NCBI GenBank assembly: GCA_023954375.1
Contig: JAMLIC010000041.1
Location: 1 to 64,000 of the forward strand
Length of the DNA: 64,000 bases
DNA from: Planctomycetota bacterium
GTDB lineage: Bacteria; Planctomycetota; J058
Direction of reading: 5' to 3'
In this document: piece by piece, positions 8,401-20,900 of the stretch
How positions within the stretch are numbered: position 1 is the first letter of the stretch
Layout: every line of letters starts with the position of its first letter
Made by a program: the position numbers and the translations under genes
Notes under the pieces: generated by a model
What the model saw: only the letters and a program-made list of their open reading frames with translations
Told to the model about the DNA's origin: nothing
The model's database searches: none

Positions 8401-9162
8401 TCAGCCCGTCTCGCCGAGCGCCCAGGAGGCGCGCTGGCGCACGATGACGTCGGGGTCGGACGAGGCGACCCGCTCGAGCGCCGGCCGCGCGGAGTGCAGG
8501 ACCCCGCCCTCGCGCCGCAGCGCCTCGAGCGCCATCAGGCGCTCCGGGCGCGGGGCCTGGGCGTCGGCGGCCACCCGGAGGAGCCGCCGCTCGGCCGCCG
8601 GGTGCTCCCGGTGCGCCCCGAGGCGGCCGAGCGCGCCCATGCGGAACGAGCGGAGCTCGTCGCCCGACGCGCCGCAGGGGCGGTCGAGGAGGCGCTCGAG
8701 CAGCGCGATCGCGCGGTCGGCCGGAAGGGATCGGGTCACCTCGTCCAGGGCCGCCAGCCGCCGGCCGAGGTCCGGCTCGCGCCGCACGGCCTGCTCCAGG
8801 CGGTCGAGGCGCGCCCCCTCGATCTGCAGGGCCTCGAGCTCGAAGGCGCGCTCACCCTGCGGACCGCCTCGGGTGAGCCCGGCGACGTGGACGACCGGCG
8901 AGGGCCGGCCGGGCGCGGGCCCGGAGGACTCGCGCGTCGGCGCCGCCCCCGGCGCGCCGCCGCCCGTGGCGAGGGCGACCAGGGAGGACCCCGCGCCCGG
9001 GAGCGGCGCCCGCGCGACGACCACGCGCCGCGCCGGCGCCTCGTGCTCGTGCAGGAGGACGGAGGACGACACGAGCGCGGCGGCGCCCGCGAGGCCCGCC
9101 GCCGCCGCCCCGCGGAGGACGAACCGCCGGCCGACCCGCCCGCGCCCCCCCCGCCGCGGCAT
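8401..9162 (-). CDS. Exported or anchored HEAT-like protein (last gene of the giant-protein operon)
   Basis: A 253-residue protein. The N-terminus is Arg-rich (PRRGGRGRVGRRFVLRG) followed by the hydrophobic stretch AAAAGLAGAAALVSSSVLL; this may be a membrane anchor or a Tat-like signal (GRRFVLR resembles RRxFL). Residues ~55-110 are low-complexity Pro/Gly/Ala linker, and the C-terminal ~140 residues are helical and Arg/Leu/Glu-rich with HEAT-like periodicity, ending in 'SSDPDVIVRQRASWALGE', a typical HEAT B-helix pattern. It starts at ATG 9162, which shares one base with the TGA of the lipoprotein gene (TGATG), so it is translated with the operon. It could be a scaffold in the envelope; nothing catalytic is visible. 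Confidence 0.75.
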   Translation of the reverse strand: MPRRGGRGRVGRRFVLRGAAAAGLAGAAALVSSSVLLHEHEAPARRVVVARAPLPGAGSSLVALATGGGAPGAAPTRESSGPAPGRPSPVVHVAGLTRGGPQGERAFELEALQIEGARLDRLEQAVRREPDLGRRLAALDEVTRSLPADRAIALLERLLDRPCGASGDELRSFRMGALGRLGAHREHPAAERRLLRVAADAQAPRPERLMALEALRREGGVLHSARPALERVASSDPDVIVRQRASWALGETG

Positions 9163-11810
9163 CAGTTCACGCTCCCGGGCACGAACTCGACGTTCAGCTT
9201 GAGGAGGAGGGTGCGCGCGTCGGGGCCGTCCAGCGAGTTGAAGGTCATCGTGTAGACGCCCGGGCGCAGCAGGTGGCTGGTCTCGATCGTCCCGTCGCTC
9301 GGGCGGTAGACGACCTCCAGCGACGCCGGGTCGACCTCCGCCTGGAACTGCACCCCGGTCGGCACCTCGCCCTCGTTGAACCGGGTGATGATGGCGTTCA
9401 CCCCGACCTCGAACACCGGCGTCGTGCGGAAGCGCACGCGGGCGCGCCCGGGCAGGACGAACATGACCTCCGACTTGGTCTGCGCCAGGTCGAAGGGGAT
9501 CACCTTGGCGTTCTGCACGAGCCCCGCGGCCGGCGCCAGCGCGGTCGGCTCGTCGCGCGCGTCGAACAGCTGCTCGACGCGCACCGCCTGCGTGAGCGAC
9601 GGGTCCCCCGGCTGGCGGGGGTTCACGCTGATCGTCAGGTCGAACGAGGCGCCCGCGCCGCCGATGTCGCTGTCGTCCAGCAGCGCGTTCGAGACGATCA
9701 GGTAGAAGACGAGCTGGTTGGCGTTCGCCGCCACGGGCAGGTAGAGCAGCGCCCCGCGCCCGAGCGCGCTGTCGTCGGAGCGCGCGACCGGGCGCCCGGT
9801 CGAGTCGAGGAGCTCCACGTGCGGGTCGAAGAAGCTCGTGCGCACGAGCACGAGCAGCTGGCTCTCGTTGAGGGTCAACCCCGTGCTGGGGATCTCGAAG
9901 CGGAAGACGCGCTGCTGCCCCTGCTGGATCGAGCCGGTGTTCACCGGGCGCTGCGTGACCGGCTCGAGGCGGGCGAAGTCGCTCGGGCGGAACGTCGGCA
10001 GCAGCACGCCGTTGTCGAACGTCGCGGTCGACTGGTTGTACAGCCGCGTGTAGTTGGGCGCGCGGCGCACGTTGTTCTGGTCGTTCTCCGGCGTCGCCCC
10101 CGCCGGCGGCGTGATGCGCACGAAGCTCGTGAAGCGCAGCGGCAGGCCCGCGATCCGGCCCTCGTTCGGCGTGGCGACGTCGAGCACGTAGGTGGCGCGC
10201 GTCTGCTGCAGGGCCGACGCCGGGAAGACGACCGTCTGCCGGTGGAGGATGCGCCCGCCCGTGGGCAGGGTCGCCGCGCCGGCGCGCTGGGCCGCCGTGA
10301 ACAGGGCGGCGATCGTCGCGGTGGCGGGGTCCCCGGCGCGGTCCCAGAAGAGCCCCACGACCGCCCGCGCCGCCGTGCTCGCGTCGACCGCCTGGATGAG
10401 GCCGTTGACGGTGGTCGTCGGCTCGACGACCGCCGTGACGGTGGTCCCCGCGACCGTGAGGACGATCCCGCTGCCCCCGGCGCCGCTCGGGTCGAGGACG
10501 AGCGTCCCGCCCTGGGCGACGTCCGCCGGGTTCACGAACAGGCCCGCCACGGTCCCGTCCGGATCGTGGACCCCGGTGGGCGGGCGGAACTCGTCGGTCG
10601 TGTTCAGGACCACGTCGACCGTGAGGTTCGTCGGCGCCGCGACCGCCGCGCCCAGGTTCGTCACCGTGAGGTTGCACACCGTCGTGGCGTCCGTCACGGC
10701 GGCGATCGGCGCCTCGAAGGAGACCGGCGCGAAGTCGAGGTCGGCGGGGGTGCCCGGCGCCGGCGCGTTGGGCGCCGGCATCCCGCCGAACGGCGCGCAC
10801 AGCTGCACCGGCGTGATCATGAAGGCGACGTTGTCGCCCGTGACCACGTCGCCGGCGATCTCCAGCGCGAGGACGAGGTAGTACTGGCCGGGCCGGATGA
10901 GCACCTCGCCGGACTGCTGGACGGCGATGAGCGTCTCGGGCGGCGCCTGGTTGGCGCTGGTGAAGCGCCGGGCGCGGGACACCTCGACCGCGCGGGGGAG
11001 CGCCTCCCGCCGGATGAGCAGCGACGTCGGGTCGACGCCCTTGGTCCGGGACAGGTACATGCTGACGGTCGAGCCGGCCGTCAGGGTGTCGGTCCCGTGG
11101 TTGAACACGGTCCAGCGCACGTTCTCGGCCCCGCGCCGCTCGACGCCGTTGTTCGACGCCCCGAGGCGGAGCGCGGCGGCCGTCTGCGCGGCCGGGCTGC
11201 CCGCCGTCGGAGTGGCCCCGGTCGGGTTGACCACCACCGCGGACGCCGCGCCCGGAACGCCGGAGCGGAGGACGTACTCACGGACGGCCGCATCGAACGT
11301 GCAGCTGAAGTCGGCGTAGGCGGCCGCCGGCGCCGCCCCGCTCGGGTTCAGCAGGCGCACCTTGGCCTGGATCTCGGCGGCGACGGTGGCGCCCGTGGAC
11401 GCCGCGTCGAGGGTGACCGTCTGCGCCGGGTCGCCGTTGACGGACAGGACGAGCTGGGCGCCGCCGGTCACCGAGGTGGCGGCGCCGCGGTCCGAGCGCG
11501 ACTCGCCGTAGCCGTCCGGGAAGCGGACCTCCTGCACGGGCAGCCCGGTGCGACCCTGGGCGTCCTGGGTCGGCGTGGCGCCGATGACGAGCGTCGCCAG
11601 GGTCGGCGCCTCGATCGCCGCGAGCGCCCCGTCAGGGGCGGTCGTGCGGACCTTCGACGTCTTCTCCTGGGTCGCGATGACGCCGATCGCGGCGCCGAAG
11701 TAGGCGGCGCCGCAGCCGCCGAGGCCCAGGGTCAGGACGCCGAGGAGCAGGAGCCGGAGGCGGGGCTGGGTCATCATGCAGTCCGTGGGGTTCTCCGTGG
11801 GCCGGCTCAC
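9162..11810 (-). CDS. Large lipoprotein with modules shared with the giant surface protein
   Basis: About 882 residues. The N-terminus RLRLLLLGVLTLGLGGCGAAYFG is a lipoprotein signal with lipobox LGGC. The chosen GTG start at 11810 has a GGGAGG ribosome-binding site and overlaps the giant gene's stop (GTGA); an ATG-ATG 33-36 bases further in would give a shorter signal peptide. Residues ~100-210 hold one copy of a ~85-residue module found four times in the giant protein. Repeated Ig-like or CARDB-like beta domains follow (for example VRWTVFNHGTDTLTAGSTVSMYLS and VCNLTVTNLG), then a segment like pre-peptidase C-terminal domains (VELLDSTGRPVARSDDS, FYLIVSNALLDDSD), and a C-terminal beta domain (GVYTMTFNSLDGPDARTLLL). 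No enzyme motif is seen. It probably sits in the outer membrane and works with the giant protein. Confidence 0.85.
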   Translation of the reverse strand: MSRPTENPTDCMMTQPRLRLLLLGVLTLGLGGCGAAYFGAAIGVIATQEKTSKVRTTAPDGALAAIEAPTLATLVIGATPTQDAQGRTGLPVQEVRFPDGYGESRSDRGAATSVTGGAQLVLSVNGDPAQTVTLDAASTGATVAAEIQAKVRLLNPSGAAPAAAYADFSCTFDAAVREYVLRSGVPGAASAVVVNPTGATPTAGSPAAQTAAALRLGASNNGVERRGAENVRWTVFNHGTDTLTAGSTVSMYLSRTKGVDPTSLLIRREALPRAVEVSRARRFTSANQAPPETLIAVQQSGEVLIRPGQYYLVLALEIAGDVVTGDNVAFMITPVQLCAPFGGMPAPNAPAPGTPADLDFAPVSFEAPIAAVTDATTVCNLTVTNLGAAVAAPTNLTVDVVLNTTDEFRPPTGVHDPDGTVAGLFVNPADVAQGGTLVLDPSGAGGSGIVLTVAGTTVTAVVEPTTTVNGLIQAVDASTAARAVVGLFWDRAGDPATATIAALFTAAQRAGAATLPTGGRILHRQTVVFPASALQQTRATYVLDVATPNEGRIAGLPLRFTSFVRITPPAGATPENDQNNVRRAPNYTRLYNQSTATFDNGVLLPTFRPSDFARLEPVTQRPVNTGSIQQGQQRVFRFEIPSTGLTLNESQLLVLVRTSFFDPHVELLDSTGRPVARSDDSALGRGALLYLPVAANANQLVFYLIVSNALLDDSDIGGAGASFDLTISVNPRQPGDPSLTQAVRVEQLFDARDEPTALAPAAGLVQNAKVIPFDLAQTKSEVMFVLPGRARVRFRTTPVFEVGVNAIITRFNEGEVPTGVQFQAEVDPASLEVVYRPSDGTIETSHLLRPGVYTMTFNSLDGPDARTLLLKLNVEFVPGSVN
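11225..11475 (-). repeat. Shared ~85-residue module, copy in the lipoprotein
   Basis: Pattern: a beta-strand pair (LVLSVNGDPAQTVTLD), a helix with 'TVAAEIQAKVRLL', a strand 'AYADFSCTFDAAVREYVLRSG' and a final 'ASAVVV'. The same order occurs four times in the giant protein. Borders are approximate. Confidence 0.6.
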
Positions 11811-11935
11811 GCGCGCCTCCCGCCCCGCGCCGCGACGAGGAGCGAGGCGAGCAGCAGGAGCGCCAGGCCCCCGCGGCCGGGGCCGCCGCGCCCGGCCGCG
11901 AGCGCGCAGCCGCCGGACGACTTCTTCTGGAAGGC
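11807..11935 (-). other. C-terminal Cys-TM-Arg sorting tail of the giant protein
   Basis: The last ~40 residues read SSGGC, a Gly/Arg-rich spacer, a hydrophobic segment LALLLLASLLVAA, then RGGRRA. This tripartite layout (conserved Cys, membrane helix, Arg cluster) is the design of MYXO-CTERM and related Gly/Cys sorting signals that are cut by intramembrane proteases. No such protease gene is in the window. Confidence 0.6.
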
Positions 11936-14900
11936 GCCGTCGACGAGGGCCATGTCCTGGCCGCCCGTGACGAGCAAGGCGGCCGTCGCCGGCGCGCTCG
12001 CCGTGACGATCGCGCCGCTCTGGTCGCGCACGACCGCGCGCACGGCGAAGCGGTACCAGCCCGGCGCCCGGAGCCGCAGCCGCGGCTGCGCGTCGCCCGC
12101 CGTCGTGTCGAGGAACACCGGCGAGCCGTCGAGCTGGGTCCACAGGTAGCGCACCGTCCCGCCGCCGGTCGTCGACGCGGCGGCCGAGAGCGTCGTCTCG
12201 GCCTCCTGGACCCCCGGCGCGAGGGCGATCGTCGTCGGCCCGCTCACCGTGACGACCGGCGCCTGGAAGGCCGCGTCGTCGACGCCGAACGCCACCTCGG
12301 TGACGTCGGCCACGCCGTTGGCATCCACGACCCGCAGGCGGAACGCGTAGACCCCCGGCGCCTGCGGCGATGCGGTCGCGGAGGCGCTCGTCTCGCCGGA
12401 GAGCGCGCAGGGCGGGCCCAGCACCTGCTCCCAGCGGTAGGTGACGGTCCCCGGGGCGCGGCTCACGCTCGACGAACCGTCGAGCTGGACCGACTGGCCG
12501 GCCGCCGCGCGGGCGGGGGCCGTGGCCACCGCCGCGGGCGGCCCCTGGCCATCGCTGCTCTGGGGGAGGACGGGGAGCTTCAGCGCCGCCGGTCGCGAGG
12601 CTAGGCCCGCGCTGTCCTCGACCGTGAGCTCGAGCTCGTAGAGGCCGGTGACGACCGTGACCGCGAACACGCCGCCCTTGCGGGACGTGAAGGCGAACGG
12701 GCCGCCGACCTGGCGCCACGTGTACTCGGAGATCACGCTCGTCGTCGACTGGCTCTGCGTCCCGTCGAGCATGACCGTGTCGCCGCTGCGCGCGAACCCG
12801 ATCACCGCGGCCGAGGTGCCGTCCGGCAGCCGGAGGCGGGCGACGTCGCGGCCGGCGGGCGGTCGGACGTAGCCCTTCGCCACGACGGCCCCGCCCGCGA
12901 TGACCTCGAAGCTCACCAGCCCCGTGCTCGACGGCGCGGGGTCGGCGGGGGCGAGGTAGGCCTCGAGGGCCTTCTCCTGGCCGTCGTCGAGCACGACCGT
13001 CGTCGGGGCGCTGGCCGGCGCCTGCGCGAGGAACACGGCGCGCCGGTGCCCGACCAGGCGCGGCCGCGCGACGGGGGCCGCGCGGGGCGACGGGACGAGG
13101 TCGTCGACCACCATGACGGACACGTCACGGGGCGCGCTCTCGACGCCGCCCGCGCCGCGGACGACGAGCCGCAGGCGGTAGAGCCCTGGCACCGGCGGCG
13201 TGAACTGGACGGTCGCCCCGGACACGGACAGCGGCACCGGCGTGGGCGACGCCACGGTCGACCACTGGAACGTGAGCGACCCGGGCGGCTGGCTGAGCGA
13301 GGCGTCGATGACCACCGGCTGGCGCGCGCGCCCGGTGAGGTCGGGGCCCGGGTCGGCGTAGGGCACGCCGACCCCGTTCGACACGAGGCGCGTGGTCGAC
13401 GGCGACGCCGTGGTGGGGATCGCCGGCGCCGTGGCCACGTAGAGCCTGATCGTGAACACCCCCTGCTCGGGCGGCGAGAACATGGGCGACGCCAGGGAGG
13501 CGTCGTCGAACGCGGTCACCACGGTCGTCCCGTCGGCGCGCGCCGCCGTCCACAGGTAGTTCAGCGTCCCCCCGTTGGGGTCGAGCGACTGGGTCCCGTC
13601 GAGCCGCACCGGGCCGTTGACCACGAGGGGGTTGGGGCCGGCGATGATCGCGATCGGCGGCTCGTCGGTGATGCGCACGCGGAAGTCGCGCACGACCTGC
13701 CCCTGCCCGTCGGTGAAGGCGTTGGGCAGCGGGTCCCCGGCGTCGTCGACGACCGTGACGATGAGGCGCAGGTTGTAGTCGCCCGGCGCCGTGACCCCGA
13801 GGATCCGCGCGAGCGGCGAGGTGTGGTCGGCGGTGGTCTGCCCCGGCGGGTTGCCGTCGCCGTTGTCGATGGTCAGCGTACCCGGGTCGGTGGTGCCGGT
13901 CTGCTCCCACCGGTAGCGCACCCGGCCGCCCGTGGTCAGGAGGGGGGGGAGGCTCTGGCTCGCGTCGAGGAGCACGTCGCCAGGCGCCGCGCGCAGCACC
14001 CCGTCGACCGTCCCGTCGTCATCGAGCACGACGGCGAAGCGCGCCGAGAGGTCCGACACGTTCGTCGACTCGGGCAGCGCGCGCGGCGCCGCGGCGCGGT
14101 CCTGCACGAAGCCGCCGTCGCCGGCGTCGATCCAGGCGAAGCGGGGCATGGCCGTCCCGGCTCCGGGCACGTTCGTCAGGCGGACGTCGATCCGGCCCCC
14201 GGAGACCACGACGTCGGAGTGGGTGCGGCCGGCGAGCAGGTTGAGGACCCCGTCCTGCGAGAGCACGATCAGGTCGTCCAGCGGCCGCGCCTGGCCGCTC
14301 GAGAGCGCGCTGCCCTGGTGCGAGGTCGCGTTGTCCAGGCCCAGGTTGGCCGACGCGTCCTGCGGCGTCCCGGTCGCGAGGACCTCGACGCGCGACGACG
14401 GGTCGGCGTTGCCGGCGATGAGGACGAGCTGCTGGCGCGGGGCGTCCCAGAGCGCGGTGAACCCGCTGTAGGCCGGCTGCAGCGACGGCGACTGGCTCAC
14501 GATCTGGCGCACGACCGTCTGCAGGCGCTCGGCGATCGCGCGGCCGCGGTCGTCGATGCTCGGCGTCGTGCCCGGCGTGACCGTGATCGAGAGGCTGAAC
14601 AGGCGCGGCGTGTCGCCCGACAGCTGGAGGCGGAGCTGGTCGGACGTGCCGGCGACCACCTCCATGGGCGGCCCGACCGTGGAGACGGCGAAGCCCGCCT
14701 GGGCGTCGCCAAAGCCCTGCCGCTCGAAGCCTGCCGCGCCGAGCCCGAGGTGCGCCGCCCCGTTGTTCCCGCCCTGCGGCGTGACGACCACCCGGGAGGA
14801 CGCCCAGTCCAGCACGAGGCGCGCGCCGTCGTGCTGCAGGCCGACGCCGGAGCGCAGCAGGAAGCGGCCCGTCCGCGCGTCATAGGTCGCGGTGAAGTTG

Positions 14901-17900
14901 TCGTAGGCGCGCTGCTTCAGCGGGTTCGCGGCGGTGAGGCCGCGCACGCCGGCCTGGATCGCCGCGGCGATCGAGGTCCCCGTCTGCACGTCCCCCAGGG
15001 CGATCGCCTGCGGGGCCTCGCCGTCGATCGAGATGAGGAACCCGTCGTTCACGGCGGCCGTGGTCACGTCGCCGGCCCCGAAGGCGCCCTTGTGGAAGCC
15101 CGCCCCCGCGCCGAGGCCCACGTCCTCGCTGAAGACGAAGCGCATCAGGTCGACGTTACCGTCGCCGTCCGTGTCCTCGCGCGTGACGTTCACGAGCGCC
15201 GGGACCGCGCCGTCGCGGATCTCCCCCTGGCCGTTCACGTTCGTCCGGGTGACCGTGTCCAGCGGGCGTCCGCCCGTGTTCGGGTCGCCGCGCAGCCCGC
15301 CGCTCAGCGGGCGGGTGTAGGTGAGGGTGAGCCCGTCGACGGAGGTGGTCGGCAGCTTGCCGTTGAAGAGCACGTCGATCGTGTCGTTCGACACCACGGT
15401 GCTCAGGAGCGAGGCCGAGCTCCCCCGGAGGGTGACGGTCTGGCCGCCCCGGGTCTGGGTGAGCTCGAACTGCCCCGCCGCCCCGGCGATCGAGTTCGGG
15501 TCGGCGCCGAGCGTGAACACGAGGCGCGCCCGGTCGATCTTGCCCGCCCCGTCATCGAGCATGGTGACCGACGCGATGGCGAAGTCCGGCTCGAGCACCC
15601 GGTAGTTCTCCGAGCGCGCCGTCACCGTGCCGCCGTTGATCGTGAGCGAGGCGTCGAGGAAGTGGATGTCGGCCGCGACCGCGTGCCGCACCGTGAAGGC
15701 GAGGACGCCCGAGGCGAAGTCCACGCCGCCCACGGGCGCAGGCGACACCGCGCCGTCCCGCCCGTTCGAGCCGGCGCCGACGAGCTGAAGGCCGGCCGTC
15801 GTGGCGGCCCCCATGGCCACGCGCGAGGTCGGCTGGGCCGGCTTCGTCGCCGCGCCGCTCACGAGCAGGTAGCGGGAGAACTCGGGCAGGAAGAACGCGT
15901 CGAAGCGGATCGTCGCCTCGCTGGTGGCGATCGTCTGCTCCCGGACCGCCTGCCGGATGCGGGAGGCGACGTCCGCGCCCGTCGAGGCGTTGGCGAACGG
16001 GAGCTGGGCGATCACCAGGCCGTTGAGGTCCGTGAACTCGAGCTGCCCGCTGTTCACGAGCGTGGCCGCCCCCTCCGCCGAGAGCCGGAAGCCGAGGCCG
16101 CCGACGTAGTTCGTGCCCTCGTCGGTGACGAGCGTGTCGAGCGTCGAGGTCGAGTCTCCGTACTGGATGTTGTGGAACGCGTCGACCGCGAACACGCGGA
16201 CGGGGAACTCGACGCCCTCGACCTGATCCTGCGGGGAGCCCTGGAAGACGGGCTGCCCGGTCTTGGCGCCGGTGTTGAGCGTCTGGCCCGGGAGGACGAT
16301 GACCGCCTTCGCCACCGCCGCCGGGTCGATCCGGATGGGCCTCGAGCGGTGCGCCGTGATCGCGCCCGGGAGGTCGTCGGTGAGGCTCGCCGGCTCGATG
16401 TCGAGGACATGCTGGAGCTGCGCCCGCGTGAGCGTGATCGTCCGCGCGAGCGTCGCGGTGGCCATGGGCGTGCCGGCGGCCGGGAAGCCGCCGTAGGTGT
16501 GGGTCGGCTGGAAGAACGCGGTCGAGCCGGTGAAGTCGTACTCGAAGACCGAGTTGTTCGGGTCCGACGTCGTGATGCGCGCCCGGCGGTCGCCGGCCGG
16601 CTGCATCTCGTGCAGCAGGACCGGGTTCGACAGCGCGTCGGTCACCGCGACCGTGATCGTGACGTTGTCCTCGCCGGCCGTCGCCCGCAGCGTGCCGCCG
16701 CTGAGCGTCAGCGAGCCGGGCGGGTCACCGACCGCGCTCTGGCCGGCGTTGAGCGTCTCCACGCCGCCGCCGCCGGTCGCCACGCTGACATAGACGATCC
16801 CGTGGGCGGGCGCGCCCGGCTTCACATCGAAGCGGTCCGTGGGCCGCAGCGTGGGCGTCGTCAGGTTCGGCACCGGGTTCTGGGGGGTGATCTGCAGGAA
16901 GTGGCCCGACCGGTTGAGCGTGAGGAAGCTCACGTTGCCGGTGTCGCCCTCGGTCACGGCGAACGGCCCCGCCGTGCCGCCGCCCGGCAGCGAGAAGGAG
17001 ATCTGCCCGGTGTAGTCGACCGGGTTGTTGTGCTGGTCGACCACGTAGGCGCGGACCAGGAACCCGGCGCCCGCCGTCTGCAGCGGCGGCGTGCCGGAGA
17101 GCGGGGTGGTCGCATCGCCGCGGCGGATGCGCTGCGAGGGCGGCGCCACCACCAGGACCACCCCGGCCGCCGCGCCGGGCACCGCCTGGTAGTTCGAGGC
17201 GCCCTGCTGCGTCACGCCGCCGCCGCCGAACGAGGCGCCGGTGGGCGCGATCGAGACCGTGTGGTTCAGGATGACGTTGAGGTCGTTCTCGTCGCGCGGC
17301 AGCGGCGGCTGGCCCGTGTTGTGGGCCGCCTGGCGCGCCGTGAGCGCGAAGGAGAACACGCCGTTCACGAACGTGCCGGACGGGTGCACGTCGAACGGGT
17401 CGGTGGTGTTCACGGTGACGTTGTCGCCGCCCGGGCCGGCGGTGACGTTGTTGCCCGAGTCGAGCAGCAGGACGCGGCCGTTCACCGCCGTCCCGACCGT
17501 CAGCACCCGCGTGTTGGTCGACCCCTCGACGCCCGGCGAGCCCGGGGTCGAGCTCGTCATGCCGTCGATGCGGTACATCGGGACGACCCGCCAGGAGTCG
17601 CCCGCCAGCCAGAGCTGCGCCCGCGTCGGGTCGGCGCCCTGGAGCGCGTTGAAGGTGAGCTGCGTCGTCGTGGCCGCCGTGATCCGGCCGTAGGCGCCGC
17701 CGTTGGTCGTGTTGACCAGCACCATGCCCACCATGTCGGCGCTGAAGGGCGTGCCGGCGCCGACCTGGAGGGTGGTGGCGGTGCCCGTGTCGCCGACGCC
17801 GAACGTGCCGGTCGCCGCGTCGGCGTGGTCGAAGATGTACTCGACCCGCTTGACGCCATCTGTCACGACGCGGAAGGTGCGCGTCGCCACGCCGGCCGGG

Positions 17901-20900
17901 GTCGCGAAGCCGCCGGTGTTGCTCACCTGGAGCGACCACGATGCGGGGGTCGCGCGGGTCGCCGGCGGCGCGGTGAGCCCCGTCACCGTGCGGCCCTGGA
18001 CGGAGAACTGGACGCGGCCGGTGCCGTCCCACGCCTGCCCCTGCGGCCCCTGGGTGCCGAACGGGTCCGTGCTGAGCACCGAGGCGGTGCTGCCGGCGAC
18101 GCTCGTCAGGCGGTTGTTGTTGGCGTCGAGGACGACCACCGTCCCCGCGAGCGCCTGGTTGGGGGCGATCGCGGGGTTGACGATCGCCTGGACGATCGAG
18201 GGGTTCCCGCCCGCGCCGTTGGGCGTCCCCTCGACGAGCAGCTCGTCGGGCACGCCCAGCCCCAGGCCGCGGTAGAGGAGCGCGACCTTGGTGCCGGCGC
18301 CCGGGTTCAGGGTGATCGGCCCCGACGTCGCGGTGACCGAGCCCGACGTCGCCGTCACGGTGACCTGGAGGCCGTTGGCGACGCCGCGGTAGGTGAGGCC
18401 CAGGCCGCCGGCGCTCAGGTTCGCCACGCCGTTGGTCCAGCCCGCGCCGGTGATCTGCGTCGGGGTGAGCGTGGGCGCGTTGCCGGGCGGGAACGGGTCG
18501 ATCGCGAAGCGGTCGGGCGTGCCGCCCGCGACGTAGGCGAGCGGCGCGATGTCGGTGGTCGTGACGACGCGGGTCACGCTGTCGTAGGCCACGATCACCG
18601 CGTCCGTCTTGAACGTGCCGCCGTTGTCGAACAGGTGCACGGTCCGCCCGACCACCGCCGCGGTCACGGCGGGGTCGTTGGTGGTGAACGTGGTCGAGGA
18701 GGCCGGGCCCTCGACCAGCAGCGTCCCGACCGTCGGGACCCGCGAGGCCGCGGCGACGCTCACGGTCAGGTTCGTCGTGCCGTTGAAGGTCGTGTTGACG
18801 TTCCCGGAGACGTCGACCGCCGTGAGCGTGTTCGTGCCTGCGAACGGGGCCCCGTTCTGCTGCACCCCGGCGACGCTCCACTGGAAGGCGGTGACGGTGC
18901 CCGGTCCGATCGGGACCTCGACGCCGCCCCGGGCGGGCAGCCCCGGACCCCCGCTGCCCACGCGGACGCCGCGGTGCTCGAACTGGCCCAGGCCCGTGTT
19001 GATGACCGGGCGGAAGATGATCGTCCCGCCCGCCGGGATCTGCCCGGTCCAGCGCCACCCGTTGGCCGCGCCGCCCAGCGTCGAGTTGATGCTGAACGTG
19101 CCGCCGGCGGCGGTGAACTGCGTCCTGAGGATGTGCGGCTGGTCGTTGTTGACGCCGCCGTTGCGGTTGGTGTTCGCGACGTTGTCGCCGACGCTGAAGC
19201 GCCAGGTGAGCGGGTCGAGGCGCACGAGGACGTCGAGCACGTCCGTGTTGAGGACCAGCGTGTTGTCGGCGTTCGCGCCGAAGCGGAACCCGGGCGCCTC
19301 GAGCGTGATCGCCTGGCCGTTGATCCCGACGACCTTGGCGACGGCGCCCGTGCGGCGGTTGACCAGGATGACGTTGTCGGGCGTGACCGCGGCCGTCGGC
19401 ATGCCCGTGTAGGTGAGGACGAAGGTGGTCCCGTCGTACGCCGTCGCCGTGCCCTGCATGTGGTGGGCGTAGGTGATGAGCCGGACGTCCTCGCCCTCGG
19501 TCGTGTACGTGTTGATCGTGTTGCCGGCCACGTCGCGGGCCACGAGCTGGGAGCCCGCGCTGTTCGCGTTCCACGCCGTGTCGTTCGTCTGCCCGACGTC
19601 CCACCGGACCAGCGCGGTCGCGTCCTGGAACCAGAAGTGGTCCACCGCGCCGGCGCCGATGCGGATGTTGTCGGTCGTGGTGGCGCCGCCCGGGTTGGCG
19701 GCGTTCGTCACCGACCCGAGGATCGGCCGGAGGGTGGTCCCGGTGGTGTTGAGGTTCGTCGTCCCCGTGTAGTTGCTCGTCAGGACGAGCTGGAGGTCGC
19801 CGGAGATCGAGGCGACCTCGTACAGGGTCCCCGGCTGGCTCGCGAACTCGATCCGCTCGCCCACGACCACCTGCGTCGTGAACTGGGTGGCCGCGCCGTC
19901 GACGACGTTCGACCCGTTGGTCACGGCGACCGTCCCGGCGAGGGCGCCGATCGTCCTGCCCGGCGTGACGCGGCTGACGTCGACCTGCAGCTGCACGTCG
20001 CCGTTGATGCCGAAGTAGCGCAGGTCGGCCTGCGGCGAGGGGCCGAGGCGGAAGGTGCCGTTGCTCCAGGCGAAGGCGCCGGCGCCGCCCTTGTCCAGGC
20101 GCACACGACCGAGGAGCGGCGCGCCCGCGCCGGGGTCGGTCGCGCCGAAGTTCAGGCGGCACCCCGGATCCGACGGGTTGATCGGCATGACGTAGACGAG
20201 CTCGGGCGTCGTCCCGGCGTGGGTCGTCAGGTCGAACCCGCTCCCGGCGATCGGGGTGTTCGGCCGGGCCTCGTACGTCTCGCCCGCCGCGCCCAGGCGG
20301 TTGTGGAACGCGTCGTGCGCGTGGACCTCGTAGGTGCCCAGGGGGTCGAGCGGCTGGCTGGGCTGCTGGACGAGCGTGTTCGAGAGCGCCCAGTGGAAGT
20401 GGGCCAGGGCGCCGGGGCGCACGGTGAACGCAGGGTTGGCGACGGGGTTGGCCGGCGGCGCGAGCGTGACCGGGATGAGGTTGGTCTCGACGCCGCCGGT
20501 CGACACGAGGACCGCGCGCAGGCTCTGGCCGTTGTTCTGGCTGCTCCGACCGTTGAAGCGCATGTTGGCGATGTTCGCCGTGTTGCCGGTGAACGCCGCG
20601 CTCTGCAGCAGGTTGGTGCCGCCCGCGCCGAACGCCACGGCGTCGGACTGGCTGGGGTCGGCCAGGGCATCCAGCTTGGGGAAGTCGACATCGCTCACGA
20701 CGTCGACGCGGATGCCGCCGGTGACCGCCGGGACGTCGCTGGCCTCGACGGCGTTACCCGCGGCGTCGAACAGCCGGAGCTGCCACGGCCCGACCCCGGC
20801 GGGGCCGAGGCCCGTCGGCGCCGCCGAGTCGTTCAGCGGCCGGCCGGCGTGGAGGATCCGCCCGTTCAGGCCGACCCACTCCACGTGCAGCGGGTCGCCG

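Noticed and set aside
9273-12149. 958-codon plus-strand frame opposite the lipoprotein gene
   Set aside because: Antisense shadow with Arg/Asp/Gly-rich composition; the lipoprotein has a lipobox and beta-domain repeats.
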